Assembly (NCBI GenBank): GCA_963763955.1
Contig: CAVXQP010000016.1
Span: forward strand, 186,001 to 250,000
Origin: DASUPK01 sp963763955
Lineage (GTDB): Bacteria > Actinomycetota > Thermoleophilia > Solirubrobacterales > 70-9
Direction of reading: 5' to 3'
DNA length: 64,000 nucleotides
Under the pieces are notes generated by a model. That model saw nothing but the letters and a program-made list of their open reading frames with translations. It searched no databases and was not told where the DNA came from. Both the position numbers and the translations under genes were made by a program. Positions 16,141 to 23,456 of this stretch are shown here, in pieces. The stretch's first letter is position 1; each line of letters begins with the position of its first letter.

Positions 16141-17223
16141 TCAGCCGGTGATCGCGTTGACCGCGGACTGGTCCGAACTCGTCACGCCCGCGGGCAGGGG
16201 TGCGGAGCCGGCATTCTGCGCCGCGACCTGCTGGCCGTCCGAGCTGATGATGTAGTTGAAGTACGCCTTCACGAGCTTCGTGGTCGTGTCGGAGCTGTAC
16301 TTCGTGCACCCCATCAGGTACGAGACGAGCAGCAGCGGATAGTCACTCGCACTGGTCGGCGTGCGGTCGACCGTGTATGCGGTCACGTACTTGCCCTGGC
16401 TGAGCTGCGCGTCCTTCTGCGACTTGTCGAAGTCGCTGGCCGCTCCCTGAGCGCTCGGAGCCACGTACGTGTTGCCGACCTTGATCTTCGCGACGCCGAG
16501 GCCGCCGGCCTGGCTGTCATCGGCGTATCCGATCGTGCCGTCGCCGGCCTTGACCGCCTGGATCAGACCCGAGGTCTGGGCGCCGGACTCGCCGGTCTTC
16601 AGCGGCCAGGTGCCATCCGGGGCGTACGTCCAGACGCTGGGCGCGGCCGAATGGAGGTAGTCCGTGAAATTGGCCGTGGTCCCCGAGTCATCGGATCGAT
16701 GCACCGGAGTTATCTTCGTGCTGGGCAGGTTCACGCCGGGGTTCGTCGCCTTGATGGCGGGGTCATCCCAGGTCGTGATCTCACCCTTGAAGATCTTCGC
16801 GATCGTGTCGGGATCGAGTTGCAGGTTGCTGATGCCCGATAGGTTGTAGACGACGGCGAGCGGCGAAAGGTAGTTCGGGATCTCGACCAGCTGGCCACCC
16901 TCGCTCGAGCACCGCTGAGTGGCCTTGGGCAGCTCGGTGGTGTCGAAAGCTGCATCGCTGCCGGCAAAAGCCGTCTTGCCGCCCGCGATGAACTGATCGC
17001 GGCCACCGCCGGACCCGATCGCGTCGTACGAGACGGTCGCGCCGGAGTTCTGGTCCTCGAACTTGGCGGTCCAGGCCTCCTGGGCCGCCTGCTGCGCGCT
17101 CGAGCCGGCGCCTGCGATGGTGCCGGAGAGCCCCGACGAGCTGCTGTTGCTCGAGCCGCAGGCAGCGGCGGTCAGCGCCAACACGGCCGAGGCGGCTGAA
17201 ACGAGCCACCACTTCCTATTCAT
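16141..17223 (-). CDS. pstS: Phosphate-binding lipoprotein PstS (copy 2)
   Basis: A 360-residue lipoprotein. The signal sequence MNRKWW to TAAAC gives an acylated Cys at residue 22, followed by a Ser/Asn tether. AGSSAQQAAQEAW and YDAIGSGGGRDQFI form the phosphate-binding pocket typical of actinobacterial PstS, and HRSDDSGTTANF is the second binding loop. ATG 17223 is chosen because AAGGAG lies ten bases upstream and the lipoprotein signal begins there. The upstream intergenic region contains four Pho repeats. Confidence 0.94.
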   Translation of the reverse strand: MNRKWWLVSAASAVLALTAAACGSSNSSSSGLSGTIAGAGSSAQQAAQEAWTAKFEDQNSGATVSYDAIGSGGGRDQFIAGGKTAFAGSDAAFDTTELPKATQRCSSEGGQLVEIPNYLSPLAVVYNLSGISNLQLDPDTIAKIFKGEITTWDDPAIKATNPGVNLPSTKITPVHRSDDSGTTANFTDYLHSAAPSVWTYAPDGTWPLKTGESGAQTSGLIQAVKAGDGTIGYADDSQAGGLGVAKIKVGNTYVAPSAQGAASDFDKSQKDAQLSQGKYVTAYTVDRTPTSASDYPLLLVSYLMGCTKYSSDTTTKLVKAYFNYIISSDGQQVAAQNAGSAPLPAGVTSSDQSAVNAITG

Positions 17224-17328
17224 TGAGTCGCTCCTTTTTCGCTTTTCGAAAAGGGACGGCGGCTCACCGGCTCGCCTCCCTTGGATCCTGTAGAGGTGCG
17301 GGACCCTGTCAACGGGCCGGCCCCAGCT

Positions 17329-17366
17329 TGTTACCTTCGTGTGGCGCACTTGTAAAAAGGATGTAA
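17329..17366 (-). promoter_or_regulatory. Pho box upstream of pstS copy 2 (four repeats)
   Basis: TGTTA (17329), TGTGG (17340), TGTAA (17351) and TGTAA (17362) on the plus strand are spaced exactly 11 bases. Toward pstS2 they read TTTACAT, TTTACAA, CCACA and TAACA. The box lies 106-143 bases before the ATG. It implies a promoter for pstS2 independent of the regulator genes upstream. Confidence 0.8.
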
Positions 17367-17403
17367 ATCCGGCCCCGTTCCGGAATCGGGGTTTGGCCTG
17401 GGC

Positions 17404-17772
17404 TCAGGCTTGGGGTGAGAACCGGTAGCCGATGCCGGTGTGGGTGTGGATGAAGCGGCGACCCGGCAGCGCTCGGTTGAGCTTCGAACGCAGGCGTCCG
17501 ACGTAGACGTCGACGGACCGGTCGCTCTTCTTGTGCGAGCGTCTCCAGACCGCCTCGTAGAGCTCCTCCCGGGTCATCACGCGTTCCGCGTTGTGGGCGA
17601 GCTCGGTGAGGAGCTGGAGCTCCCGCACCGTCAGGACAAGCGGGCGGCCGTCCACGAGCGCCGCGTGATCCGCCGGCCTGATCTCCAACCGGCCTGCGTA
17701 GACGGGGGTCTGGTCGCCCGCGACCAGAGGAATCGCAGATCGAGGCGCGGGGCCGCCGTTCTCGCCGTCCAT
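17404..17772 (-). CDS. Receiver-less PhoB/OmpR-type winged-helix DNA-binding protein
   Basis: Only 122 residues. After about 25 Pro/Gly-rich residues comes a complete OmpR/PhoB effector domain: RLEIRP, recognition region RELQLLTELAHN, EELYEAVWRR, DRSVDVYVGRLRSKL and the wing IHTHTGIGYRF. There is no receiver domain and no room for one, because a Pho box lies 36 bases before the ATG. The domain is clearly related to that of the full-length regulator at 17877-18683. It should bind DNA without phosphorylation control. Competition with, or constitutive assistance to, the full regulator are both possible. Confidence 0.85.
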   Translation of the reverse strand: MDGENGGPAPRSAIPLVAGDQTPVYAGRLEIRPADHAALVDGRPLVLTVRELQLLTELAHNAERVMTREELYEAVWRRSHKKSDRSVDVYVGRLRSKLNRALPGRRFIHTHTGIGYRFSPQA

Positions 17773-17807
17773 GGCGTCGGAGCTTTGCCGCTCACCTCGA
17801 GCGAGTA

Positions 17808-17846
17808 GTTACGGTCGCGTGAACTTCCGGTAAAGGGGATGTGAAC
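17808..17846 (-). promoter_or_regulatory. Pho box upstream of the receiver-less regulator (four repeats)
   Basis: Read toward the gene the units are GTTCACA, CTTTACC, GTTCACG and CGTAAC, spaced 11 bases (plus-strand GT positions 17808, 17819, 17830, 17841). This is the clearest GTTCAC-type Pho box in the window. It begins 36 bases upstream of the ATG at 17772. Confidence 0.84.
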
Positions 17847-17876
17847 AGAATGCTCGCCGGGCTCTGGCGGCGGTCC

Positions 17877-18683
17877 CTACCCGCGCTCGCGGGCCAGCTC
17901 GGCTCTCACGGTGTCAGCCTGCTCGGCCGGCTCCTCGGCCTCCATCGACAGATCGACCGGGGGCTCAGAGACGGTGCCGACCGGCTCCGGATCGAACCGG
18001 TAGCCGATGCCGAAGTGGGTGTGGATGTAGTGCCAGTTGGCCGAGTGGCTCTGGAGCTTCTGGCGCAGCTTCCTGACGAAGACGTCCACCGAGCGGTCGC
18101 CGTGGGCCATCGCGTAGCCCCAGACCTTCTGGTAGATCTCCTCGCGCTCGATCACCTGGCCGTGGGCCTCGGCGAGGAGCTGGAGGAGCTCGAACTCGCG
18201 CCGCGTGAGGCCGATGCTCTGGCCGCTGACGAACGCCTGGTACTGGTCCGGACGAATCTCGAGCTCGCCCGAGACCAACGGGCCGACGTCCTCGCGCGCC
18301 GCCGCTCGCTTGCGCCGGCGAACGACGGCTTCGATGCGCGCCATCACCTCCTCTGGATGCGAGGGCTTGCCGATCCAATCGTCGGCGCCGAGCCGCAGCC
18401 CTCGGACGCGCTGGGCGACGGTTGACCGAGAGGTGCAGACCAGCACCCCGAGCCCGGGGATCGTCCCGCAGACCTTTTCGAGGAACTCCCAGCCCTGGGG
18501 GCCCAGCACTGAGAGGTCGACGAGCAGGGCGTTGAGCTTCATCGCGACGAGCTCCTCGATGGGCACGCTGCCGGCGAGGACGCGGTGCTCCCAGCCGACG
18601 CCGTCGAGGCGCTTTCCCAGGACCGTGAGAAAAGCGCTGTCGGTGTCTATGACCGCCAGCCGTATGCCTGCTTGATTGGTCAT
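17877..18683 (-). CDS. PhoB-like two-component response regulator
   Basis: A 268-residue OmpR/PhoB-family regulator. The receiver has acidic residues at D13 and D15, phospho-acceptor D56 in LLVDLS, T84 and K106 in the usual order. The winged-helix domain (about 145-240) includes FELLQLLAEAHG, DRSVDVFVRKLRQKL and IHTHFGIGYRF. A Pro/Glu tail of about 30 residues follows. The ATG at 18683 starts just before the first receiver strand; codons upstream encode no domain. Its position before the receiver-less paralogue and pstS2 suggests it is the Pho activator. No histidine kinase gene is nearby. Confidence 0.88.
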   Translation of the reverse strand: MTNQAGIRLAVIDTDSAFLTVLGKRLDGVGWEHRVLAGSVPIEELVAMKLNALLVDLSVLGPQGWEFLEKVCGTIPGLGVLVCTSRSTVAQRVRGLRLGADDWIGKPSHPEEVMARIEAVVRRRKRAAAREDVGPLVSGELEIRPDQYQAFVSGQSIGLTRREFELLQLLAEAHGQVIEREEIYQKVWGYAMAHGDRSVDVFVRKLRQKLQSHSANWHYIHTHFGIGYRFDPEPVGTVSEPPVDLSMEAEEPAEQADTVRAELARERG

Positions 18684-18810
18684 CGAAGGCCTCTCTCGGA
18701 CTCGCCCTACCCCTGTAGAGGCGAAGGTGCCCCATAGGAGCAACCGTTTTGTGACGGGACGAGCCGGATGATACGGGCGGGGTCGGCGCGGCGGCTTCCT
18801 CGCGAATCCG

Positions 18811-18845
18811 GTTCACCGGTTTTTCACAAGCAAATGGCGCATAAA
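18811..18845 (+). promoter_or_regulatory. Candidate Pho-dependent promoter for a small RNA
   Basis: GTTCAC (18811) and TTTCAC (18822) are 11 bases apart. A -10-like CATAAA lies at 18840-18845, 12 bases after the second unit, the geometry of PhoB-activated promoters in which the box replaces the -35. Transcription would start near 18852 and run rightward. Only two repeats are present, so the call is moderate. Confidence 0.5.
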
Positions 18846-18851
18846 TGGATC

Positions 18852-18977
18852 TCTTGCCCGTATCCGGATCTTCACACCGGAGAGGGTCGTCGGGGACAGA
18901 CTCTCGCTCACTTTCGAGATTCCTCTCTCGTCAGCGCGCGCGGCCCCTTCCCTGCCCCGGGTCGCGCGCTTTTTTTT
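18852..18977 (+). ncRNA. Candidate phosphate-regulated small RNA, about 126 nt
   Basis: The stretch between the leftward regulator gene (start 18683) and the rightward CDF gene (19015) holds no credible open frame, yet it ends in a strong intrinsic terminator with eight T residues oriented rightward. A Pho-like promoter precedes it. Within the predicted transcript, TCCGG/CCGGA (18863-18867 with 18877-18881) and CGAGA/TCTCG (18915-18919 with 18926-18930) can form hairpins before the terminator stem. An unannotated trans-acting RNA is the simplest reading. A leader peptide cannot be excluded. Start site and function are inferred. Confidence 0.45.
18933..18977 (+). terminator. Intrinsic terminator with U tract
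   Basis: AGCGCGCG (18933-18940) pairs perfectly with CGCGCGCT (18963-18970), with partial pairing inside the loop, followed by a run of eight T (18970-18977). It is the only terminator in the window with a classical U tract. It points rightward although no protein gene ends there. Confidence 0.82.
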
Positions 18978-19014
18978 GCCCGGCCACCCTGAGCCTGCAG
19001 GCGATAATCGCTCC

Positions 19015-19914
19015 ATGAGCCACGATCACGGTCACCTGCCGGCAACCGACGCCGACGCCCGCCGCTTGGGCGCCGCTTTCGCGTTGATCGTCGCCTTCAT
19101 GGCGGCCGAGGTGGTCGCCGGCATCGTCGGCTCCTCCCTGGCGCTGCTCTCCGACGCGGGGCACATGCTCACCGACGCCATCGCGCTGGGCCTGGCGCTC
19201 GTCGCGCTGCGGCTGGCGGATCGGCCGCCGGCTGGCAGCTTCACCTACGGCCTGCGGCGGGCGGAGATCCTCTCGGCGCAGGTCAATGGTCTGACCCTCC
19301 TGCTGCTCGGCATCTGGATCGTCTACGAGGGCATCCGGCGGCTGATCGAGCCGCCGGGCGTCGAGGGAGCGCTCGTCCTCATCGTCGCGATCCTCGGCAT
19401 CGCGGTGAACCTCGTCGCGGCCCGCATGATCGCCGCCGCCGAGAGGCGCAGCCTCAACGTCGAGGGCGCCTTCAGGCACGTCGTCACCGACCTCTTCGCG
19501 TTCATCGCCACGGCGATCGCCGGCGCGGTGATCCTGATCTCGGGGTTCGACCGCGCGGACGGGATCGCCTCTCTGCTGATCGCGGCCCTGATGCTCTGGT
19601 CCGCCTACGGCCTGCTGCGGGACTCCGGCCGGGTCTTCATGGAGGCCGCCCCGCCTGGCCTCGATCCGCAGCAGATCGGACGGACGCTGGCCGCCGCCGA
19701 GGGCGTCGTCGAGGTGCACGACCTGCACGTCTGGGAGGTCACCTCGGGGATGCCGGCGATCTCGGCCCACATCATCGTGGGCAGCGACGCCGACTGCCAC
19801 CAGGCGCGCTGGCATGCCGCGCGGTTGCTGGCGGACCGCTTCGGGGTCGAGCACTCCACCCTCCAGGTCGAGCACGAGCCCGGGGACGAGCTACTGCAAA
19901 TCAGCCCTCACTAG
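19015..19914 (+). CDS. Cation diffusion facilitator (Zn/Cd/Co efflux, CzcD-like)
   Basis: A 299-residue CDF antiporter with a His-rich N terminus (SHDHGH), six predicted helices and a C-terminal metal-sensing domain. The metal site of helix 2 is seen in LLSDAGHMLTDAIAL (Asp and His/Asp ligands) and the helix 5 site in FRHVVTDLFAF. VHDLHVWEVTSG in the C-terminal domain is typical of CzcD/ZitB. It exports divalent metal against protons. The GATAAT at 19003-19008, six bases before the ATG, suggests a leaderless mRNA. The stop overlaps the convergent gene's stop. Confidence 0.92.
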   Translation: MSHDHGHLPATDADARRLGAAFALIVAFMAAEVVAGIVGSSLALLSDAGHMLTDAIALGLALVALRLADRPPAGSFTYGLRRAEILSAQVNGLTLLLLGIWIVYEGIRRLIEPPGVEGALVLIVAILGIAVNLVAARMIAAAERRSLNVEGAFRHVVTDLFAFIATAIAGAVILISGFDRADGIASLLIAALMLWSAYGLLRDSGRVFMEAAPPGLDPQQIGRTLAAAEGVVEVHDLHVWEVTSGMPAISAHIIVGSDADCHQARWHAARLLADRFGVEHSTLQVEHEPGDELLQISPH

Positions 19915-20183
19915 CGATCGGCGTCCTCGCGATCCGACGTTGGGGGCACTGTGCGCCGGGGGCGGTCTCCCCCGGTCTGGAACCAGGCGAAGATGAAACA
20001 GGCGGCCGCGACCACCGCGGCGGCGAGTCCGTGCTTGAAATGGATGTGGCTCGATCCGGCCTCATGCCCGGGAAAGAAGGAGGGCAGGGAGCCGGCATCC
20101 GTGGTCCAGTAGACGATGGCGATCGCCAGGAAGACGACGCCGAGGATCACGGCGGGGATGATCAATTGGGGACGCTTGGTCAT
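19911..20183 (-). CDS. Small two-helix membrane protein, unknown function
   Basis: A 90-residue protein with a basic start (MTKRPQ), one hydrophobic helix at about residues 8-27, a loop with FFPGHEAGSSHIHFKHG, a second helix at about 52-67, and a charged tail. The His-rich loop could bind metal, but no family is recognised. It lies nine bases after the uppP stop on the same strand, so it may be co-transcribed with it, and it overlaps the CDF gene's stop by four bases tail to tail. Confidence 0.65.
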   Translation of the reverse strand: MTKRPQLIIPAVILGVVFLAIAIVYWTTDAGSLPSFFPGHEAGSSHIHFKHGLAAAVVAAACFIFAWFQTGGDRPRRTVPPTSDREDADR

Positions 20184-20192
20184 GGGACCTCC

Positions 20193-21065
20193 TCAGCTCA
20201 GTGCGAAGGCGATGGAGAGAATGGCGCCGACCGCGCAGCAATAGATCGCGAACGGGGTGAGTCGGTTGGTCTCGAAGAAGCGCAGCAGGAACTTGACCGA
20301 GAAGTAGGCCGTGACCGCCGCGGCGATCGCACCCACGAGTGCCTGTCCCCGGACGTGGTCGCCCTGGTGTCCAAGCAGCTCGGGCAGCTTGAGCACTCCG
20401 GCGGCGCCGATGATCGGCGTGGCAAGCAGGAAGGCGAAGCGGGCCGCCTCCTCATTGGAGAGCCCGGCGACGAGCCCGCCGCCCATGCTCGCGCCGGAAC
20501 GCGAAAGGCCCGGGATCAGCGCGAGGGCCTGCGCTGCGCCGATTCCGAGAGCGGAGCGGAAGGTCAGCGTGCGCGAGATCACCTCGTCGGAGCGCATCCC
20601 CTGCTCGGATCGAACCGGAGCGCGCCGGCGCAGGGCCTCCGCGCCGAACAGCATCAGGCCGTTGACGAAGAGGAAGATTGCGGCCGTCTCGGTGGACGCG
20701 AACAGGGTGCGCAGCGGATGCTCGAGCAGCAGGCCGAGCAGGCCCGCGGGAATGGTGCCGACGACTAGCAGCCAGCCGAGCTTCGCATACGGATCGCCGG
20801 GGTCGATGTAGCGGTCCCGGAGGGAGCGCCCGAGACCCTTGAGGATGCGAACCCAGTCCTTGAGGAAGAAGAAGAAGAGGACGATCGCCGTAGCGCAATG
20901 GGTGGCGACGAGGAAGCTCAGGAAGTAGTCGTCGTTCTGATGGATGTTCCAGCCGAAGACGCGCGGGAGCACGACGCTGTGCCCGAGGCTCGAGATCGGG
21001 AAGAGCTCGCTGACGCCCTGGAGCAGGCCGAGGACGATTGCCTGGAAATAGGAGATCGGGTCCAT
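20193..21065 (-). CDS. uppP: Undecaprenyl-diphosphatase UppP (BacA)
   Basis: A 290-residue polytopic enzyme that recycles the C55 lipid carrier of peptidoglycan synthesis by dephosphorylating undecaprenyl diphosphate. The family's signatures are present: QGVSELFPISSLGH at about residues 16-29, with the essential Glu and Ser, and PGLSRSGASMGGG in the second half. About eight membrane helices. ATG 21065 begins at the usual MDPISYF start. BacA overproduction gives bacitracin resistance in other species. Confidence 0.94.
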   Translation of the reverse strand: MDPISYFQAIVLGLLQGVSELFPISSLGHSVVLPRVFGWNIHQNDDYFLSFLVATHCATAIVLFFFFLKDWVRILKGLGRSLRDRYIDPGDPYAKLGWLLVVGTIPAGLLGLLLEHPLRTLFASTETAAIFLFVNGLMLFGAEALRRRAPVRSEQGMRSDEVISRTLTFRSALGIGAAQALALIPGLSRSGASMGGGLVAGLSNEEAARFAFLLATPIIGAAGVLKLPELLGHQGDHVRGQALVGAIAAAVTAYFSVKFLLRFFETNRLTPFAIYCCAVGAILSIAFALS

Positions 21066-21176
21066 GCGGGGGAGGTCTCGGCGGCGGGCCGAGAGCCGCG
21101 CGCATCCTAGGTCACGCCGGCCCAATTCCGCTTAAGACGGCTCTTAGGCGCTGGAGCGTGCGTTAGATTGCCCGGG

Positions 21177-21467
21177 ATGCGTGTCAGAGCGAAACGGGTC
21201 GCGCCGGAGCGCGCCCTCGCACACCTTCGTCGCCTGCTGCCCCCGCTGTTCGCGCTGGTCGGGCTGCTCGTGACCGCGCCGGCCGCCATGGCGGCCGACG
21301 GCGTCGGCATCTACGGCCGCACGACCGACAAGGCGGTCACCTTCTTCGCCTTCGGCCTGATCGCCTTCTTCGCCATCTTCGTGACCGTCGCCTCCCTGAT
21401 TCAGATTCGCCTCGACAACCGCAAGGAGAGGCGCAAGGAGGACCTCGAGCGCCTCGGCAGCCGCTAA
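21177..21467 (+). CDS. Small membrane protein, unknown function
   Basis: A 96-residue protein with a basic N terminus, a first hydrophobic helix ending in APAAMAAD (possible signal cleavage), and a second helix FFAFGLIAFFAIFVTVASLIQ followed by a highly charged tail (DNRKERRKEDLERL). It may be a processed single-pass protein with a cytosolic tail. A TAGATT seven bases before the ATG suggests a leaderless promoter. The M23 peptidase gene starts 12 bases later, so the two may form an operon acting at the envelope; that link is inference. Confidence 0.65.
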   Translation: MRVRAKRVAPERALAHLRRLLPPLFALVGLLVTAPAAMAADGVGIYGRTTDKAVTFFAFGLIAFFAIFVTVASLIQIRLDNRKERRKEDLERLGSR

Positions 21468-21479
21468 GCCCCCCACGGC

Positions 21480-22559
21480 ATGGGATCCGCAGGGGACGAT
21501 CAGGTCGTCGATTCACGAACTCACCCGGACGCTTCATCGCCGGCGGAGGGGATCCCCTCCCTGCGGCGGCGCGAGTCGATGGCCGAGCGGCTCGAGCGGC
21601 TGCGCGTCGAGCGGGAACGTGAGGAGCTCGAGCGGCGGGCGCGGATAGAACGAGAGCGAGCCGAGCGCGAGGCGGCCCACCGGGAAAGGCTCGAGCGCCG
21701 GCGCCGCGAGCGCGCCGAGAGGCTGCGGCTGGAGAGGCAGGCGCTGCGCCGTCCGGCGCGCAGGCCCCGGCCGCCCAAGCCGGCGACCGCGCCGCTACGA
21801 CGGCCGGCAACTCCAAAGGTCGCTCCCGCCGCGACCGCCGCGCGCCTGCGACCCGGCGTCCAGGGCCCGGTCCGCAAGCGGGCGCGGGCCGCGGAGAACC
21901 GCCGCCGGGCGGCGACGCGACGACGTGGTTTGGCCTGGCCGACGGCAAAGGCGGGTGTCGCGGTCACGGTCGTACTCGGGCTGAGCGCGGCACTCGGCTC
22001 GGCGCTGGGCCTGCCGCTACCGGGACTCGACGCCGGCGCCGGACACGGGTCACTGGTCAACAGCGCGTCCCTGTTCGGCGTCGACCAAGGCACCCCGCAG
22101 GGGCTCACCGCTGGATACGTGTTCCCGCTCGAGGGCCCGCACAACTTCGGTGAGGCGGAGGCCCACTTCGGCGCCAGCCGCTACGGCCACGTCCACGAGG
22201 GCCAGGACATCTTCGGAAAGACGGGGACGCCCGAGGTCGCGGTGCACGACGGACTTGTCGTCGATCGCGGCAAGAATTCGGACCCGGACTCGGGCGGACG
22301 GGGCAACTTCCTCGCCATCTACAGCTCCGCCAACGACCACAGCTTCGTCTACATGCACATGCTGAAGCCGTCGCCGGTGCAGGTCGGCGACCACGTCCAC
22401 GCCGGCCAGGTGGTCGGGCAGCTCGGCTGCACCGGCAGCTGCGAGGGCCCGCATCTCCACTTCGAGCTGCGAATCGGCAAGGCGTCGCTCGGCGTCGAGA
22501 CCAAGGCGGTCGATCCACTGCCTTACCTGCGGCACTGGCCGCAGCCGACGGCGGGCTGA
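21480..22559 (+). CDS. M23 family peptidase (LytM domain) with charged coiled-coil
   Basis: A 359-residue protein. The first 130 residues are an Arg/Glu-dense helical region (repeats of ERLER/RRRE type) that should form a coiled coil in the cytosol, followed by a basic linker, one membrane helix at about 163-185, and a C-terminal LytM domain. In that domain HEGQDIFG carries the first His and Asp zinc ligands and HLHFELRIG the HxH motif, so the zinc site is intact and the enzyme should cut peptidoglycan cross-bridges. Position next to a small membrane protein suggests a cell-wall remodelling role. Confidence 0.87.
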   Translation: MGSAGDDQVVDSRTHPDASSPAEGIPSLRRRESMAERLERLRVEREREELERRARIERERAEREAAHRERLERRRRERAERLRLERQALRRPARRPRPPKPATAPLRRPATPKVAPAATAARLRPGVQGPVRKRARAAENRRRAATRRRGLAWPTAKAGVAVTVVLGLSAALGSALGLPLPGLDAGAGHGSLVNSASLFGVDQGTPQGLTAGYVFPLEGPHNFGEAEAHFGASRYGHVHEGQDIFGKTGTPEVAVHDGLVVDRGKNSDPDSGGRGNFLAIYSSANDHSFVYMHMLKPSPVQVGDHVHAGQVVGQLGCTGSCEGPHLHFELRIGKASLGVETKAVDPLPYLRHWPQPTAG

Positions 22560-22595
22560 GCCCGACTGCCGGCGAGCGGCGAATAGGATCGCGCC

Positions 22596-23384
22596 ATGCC
22601 CGAGGTCACCTACGAGCGGCGCGGCGCCGCCGGGATGCTCACCATCGATCGCCCCGAACGACGGAACGCGGTCGACCCCGAAACCGCCGACCAGCTGCTC
22701 GAGGCCTATCGAGAGTTCGAGGGCGACGACGATGCGAGGGTCCTGATCCTCACCGGGGCCGGAGAGACTGCGTTCTGCGCCGGCGCCGACCTCAAGTCGG
22801 TCGCCGCGGCGATGGACGACGAGGGGATCGCGCAGCAGTGGCTGAAGCCGCGGCCGCATGGGCCGCTCGGCTTCACGCGGATCACCTCGCCGAAGCCGAC
22901 GATCGCGGCGATCTCGGGCTATGCGCTGGCCGGCGGCCTCGAGCTGGCGCTTTGGTGCGATCTCCGCATCGGCACCGAGACCGCGAAGCTCGGCTTCCCC
23001 GAGCGGCGCTGGGGCGTCCCGCTGATCGACGGCGGCACCCAGCGGCTGCCGCGCATTGTCGGGATGGGCCGTGCCCTCGACATGATCCTCACCGGCCGGA
23101 TCGTCGAGGCCGCTGAGGCGCTGGCGATGGGTCTGCTCACCGAGATGGTCGCGCCGGGCGAGCATCTGGAGCGCGCACTCGAGATGGCCGAGGGCCTGGC
23201 GCAGTTCCCTCAGGAGACCATGCTCGCCGACCGCCGCTCGGCCCTGGAGGGCTTCGGCCTCTCCCTCGAGGAGGGGCTCATCCGGGAGGCCGAGATCGGC
23301 GGCGCGGTCAGCGGCGTCGGCGTCAAGGGCGCGGCCCGCTTCGCCGCCGGAGAGGGCCGCGGCGGAGAGGGCGCCGGGGTCTAG
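22596..23384 (+). CDS. Enoyl-CoA hydratase/isomerase (crotonase) family protein
   Basis: A 262-residue crotonase. The CoA-binding and oxyanion-hole segments are clear: ERRNAVDPE near residue 22, AFCAGADLKSV near 63 and ALAGGLELALWCDLRIG near 110. LGFPERRWGVPLIDGGTQRLP follows the usual pattern for hydratases. The precise substrate is open; members act in beta-oxidation or aromatic degradation. A TAGGAT six bases upstream of the ATG points to a leaderless transcript. The C-terminal 10 residues are Gly-rich. Confidence 0.88.
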   Translation: MPEVTYERRGAAGMLTIDRPERRNAVDPETADQLLEAYREFEGDDDARVLILTGAGETAFCAGADLKSVAAAMDDEGIAQQWLKPRPHGPLGFTRITSPKPTIAAISGYALAGGLELALWCDLRIGTETAKLGFPERRWGVPLIDGGTQRLPRIVGMGRALDMILTGRIVEAAEALAMGLLTEMVAPGEHLERALEMAEGLAQFPQETMLADRRSALEGFGLSLEEGLIREAEIGGAVSGVGVKGAARFAAGEGRGGEGAGV

Positions 23385-23456
23385 GAACCAGGCATCTGCA
23401 ATGAAGGGCGGCCTGCAACGCCGGCGCCCTGCGGCGTTCGTCGGACTACCCGGCCG

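Noticed and set aside
18768..18992. A 74-codon ORF over the sRNA candidate
   Set aside because: It runs through the terminator stem and T tract and has no ribosome site or domain.
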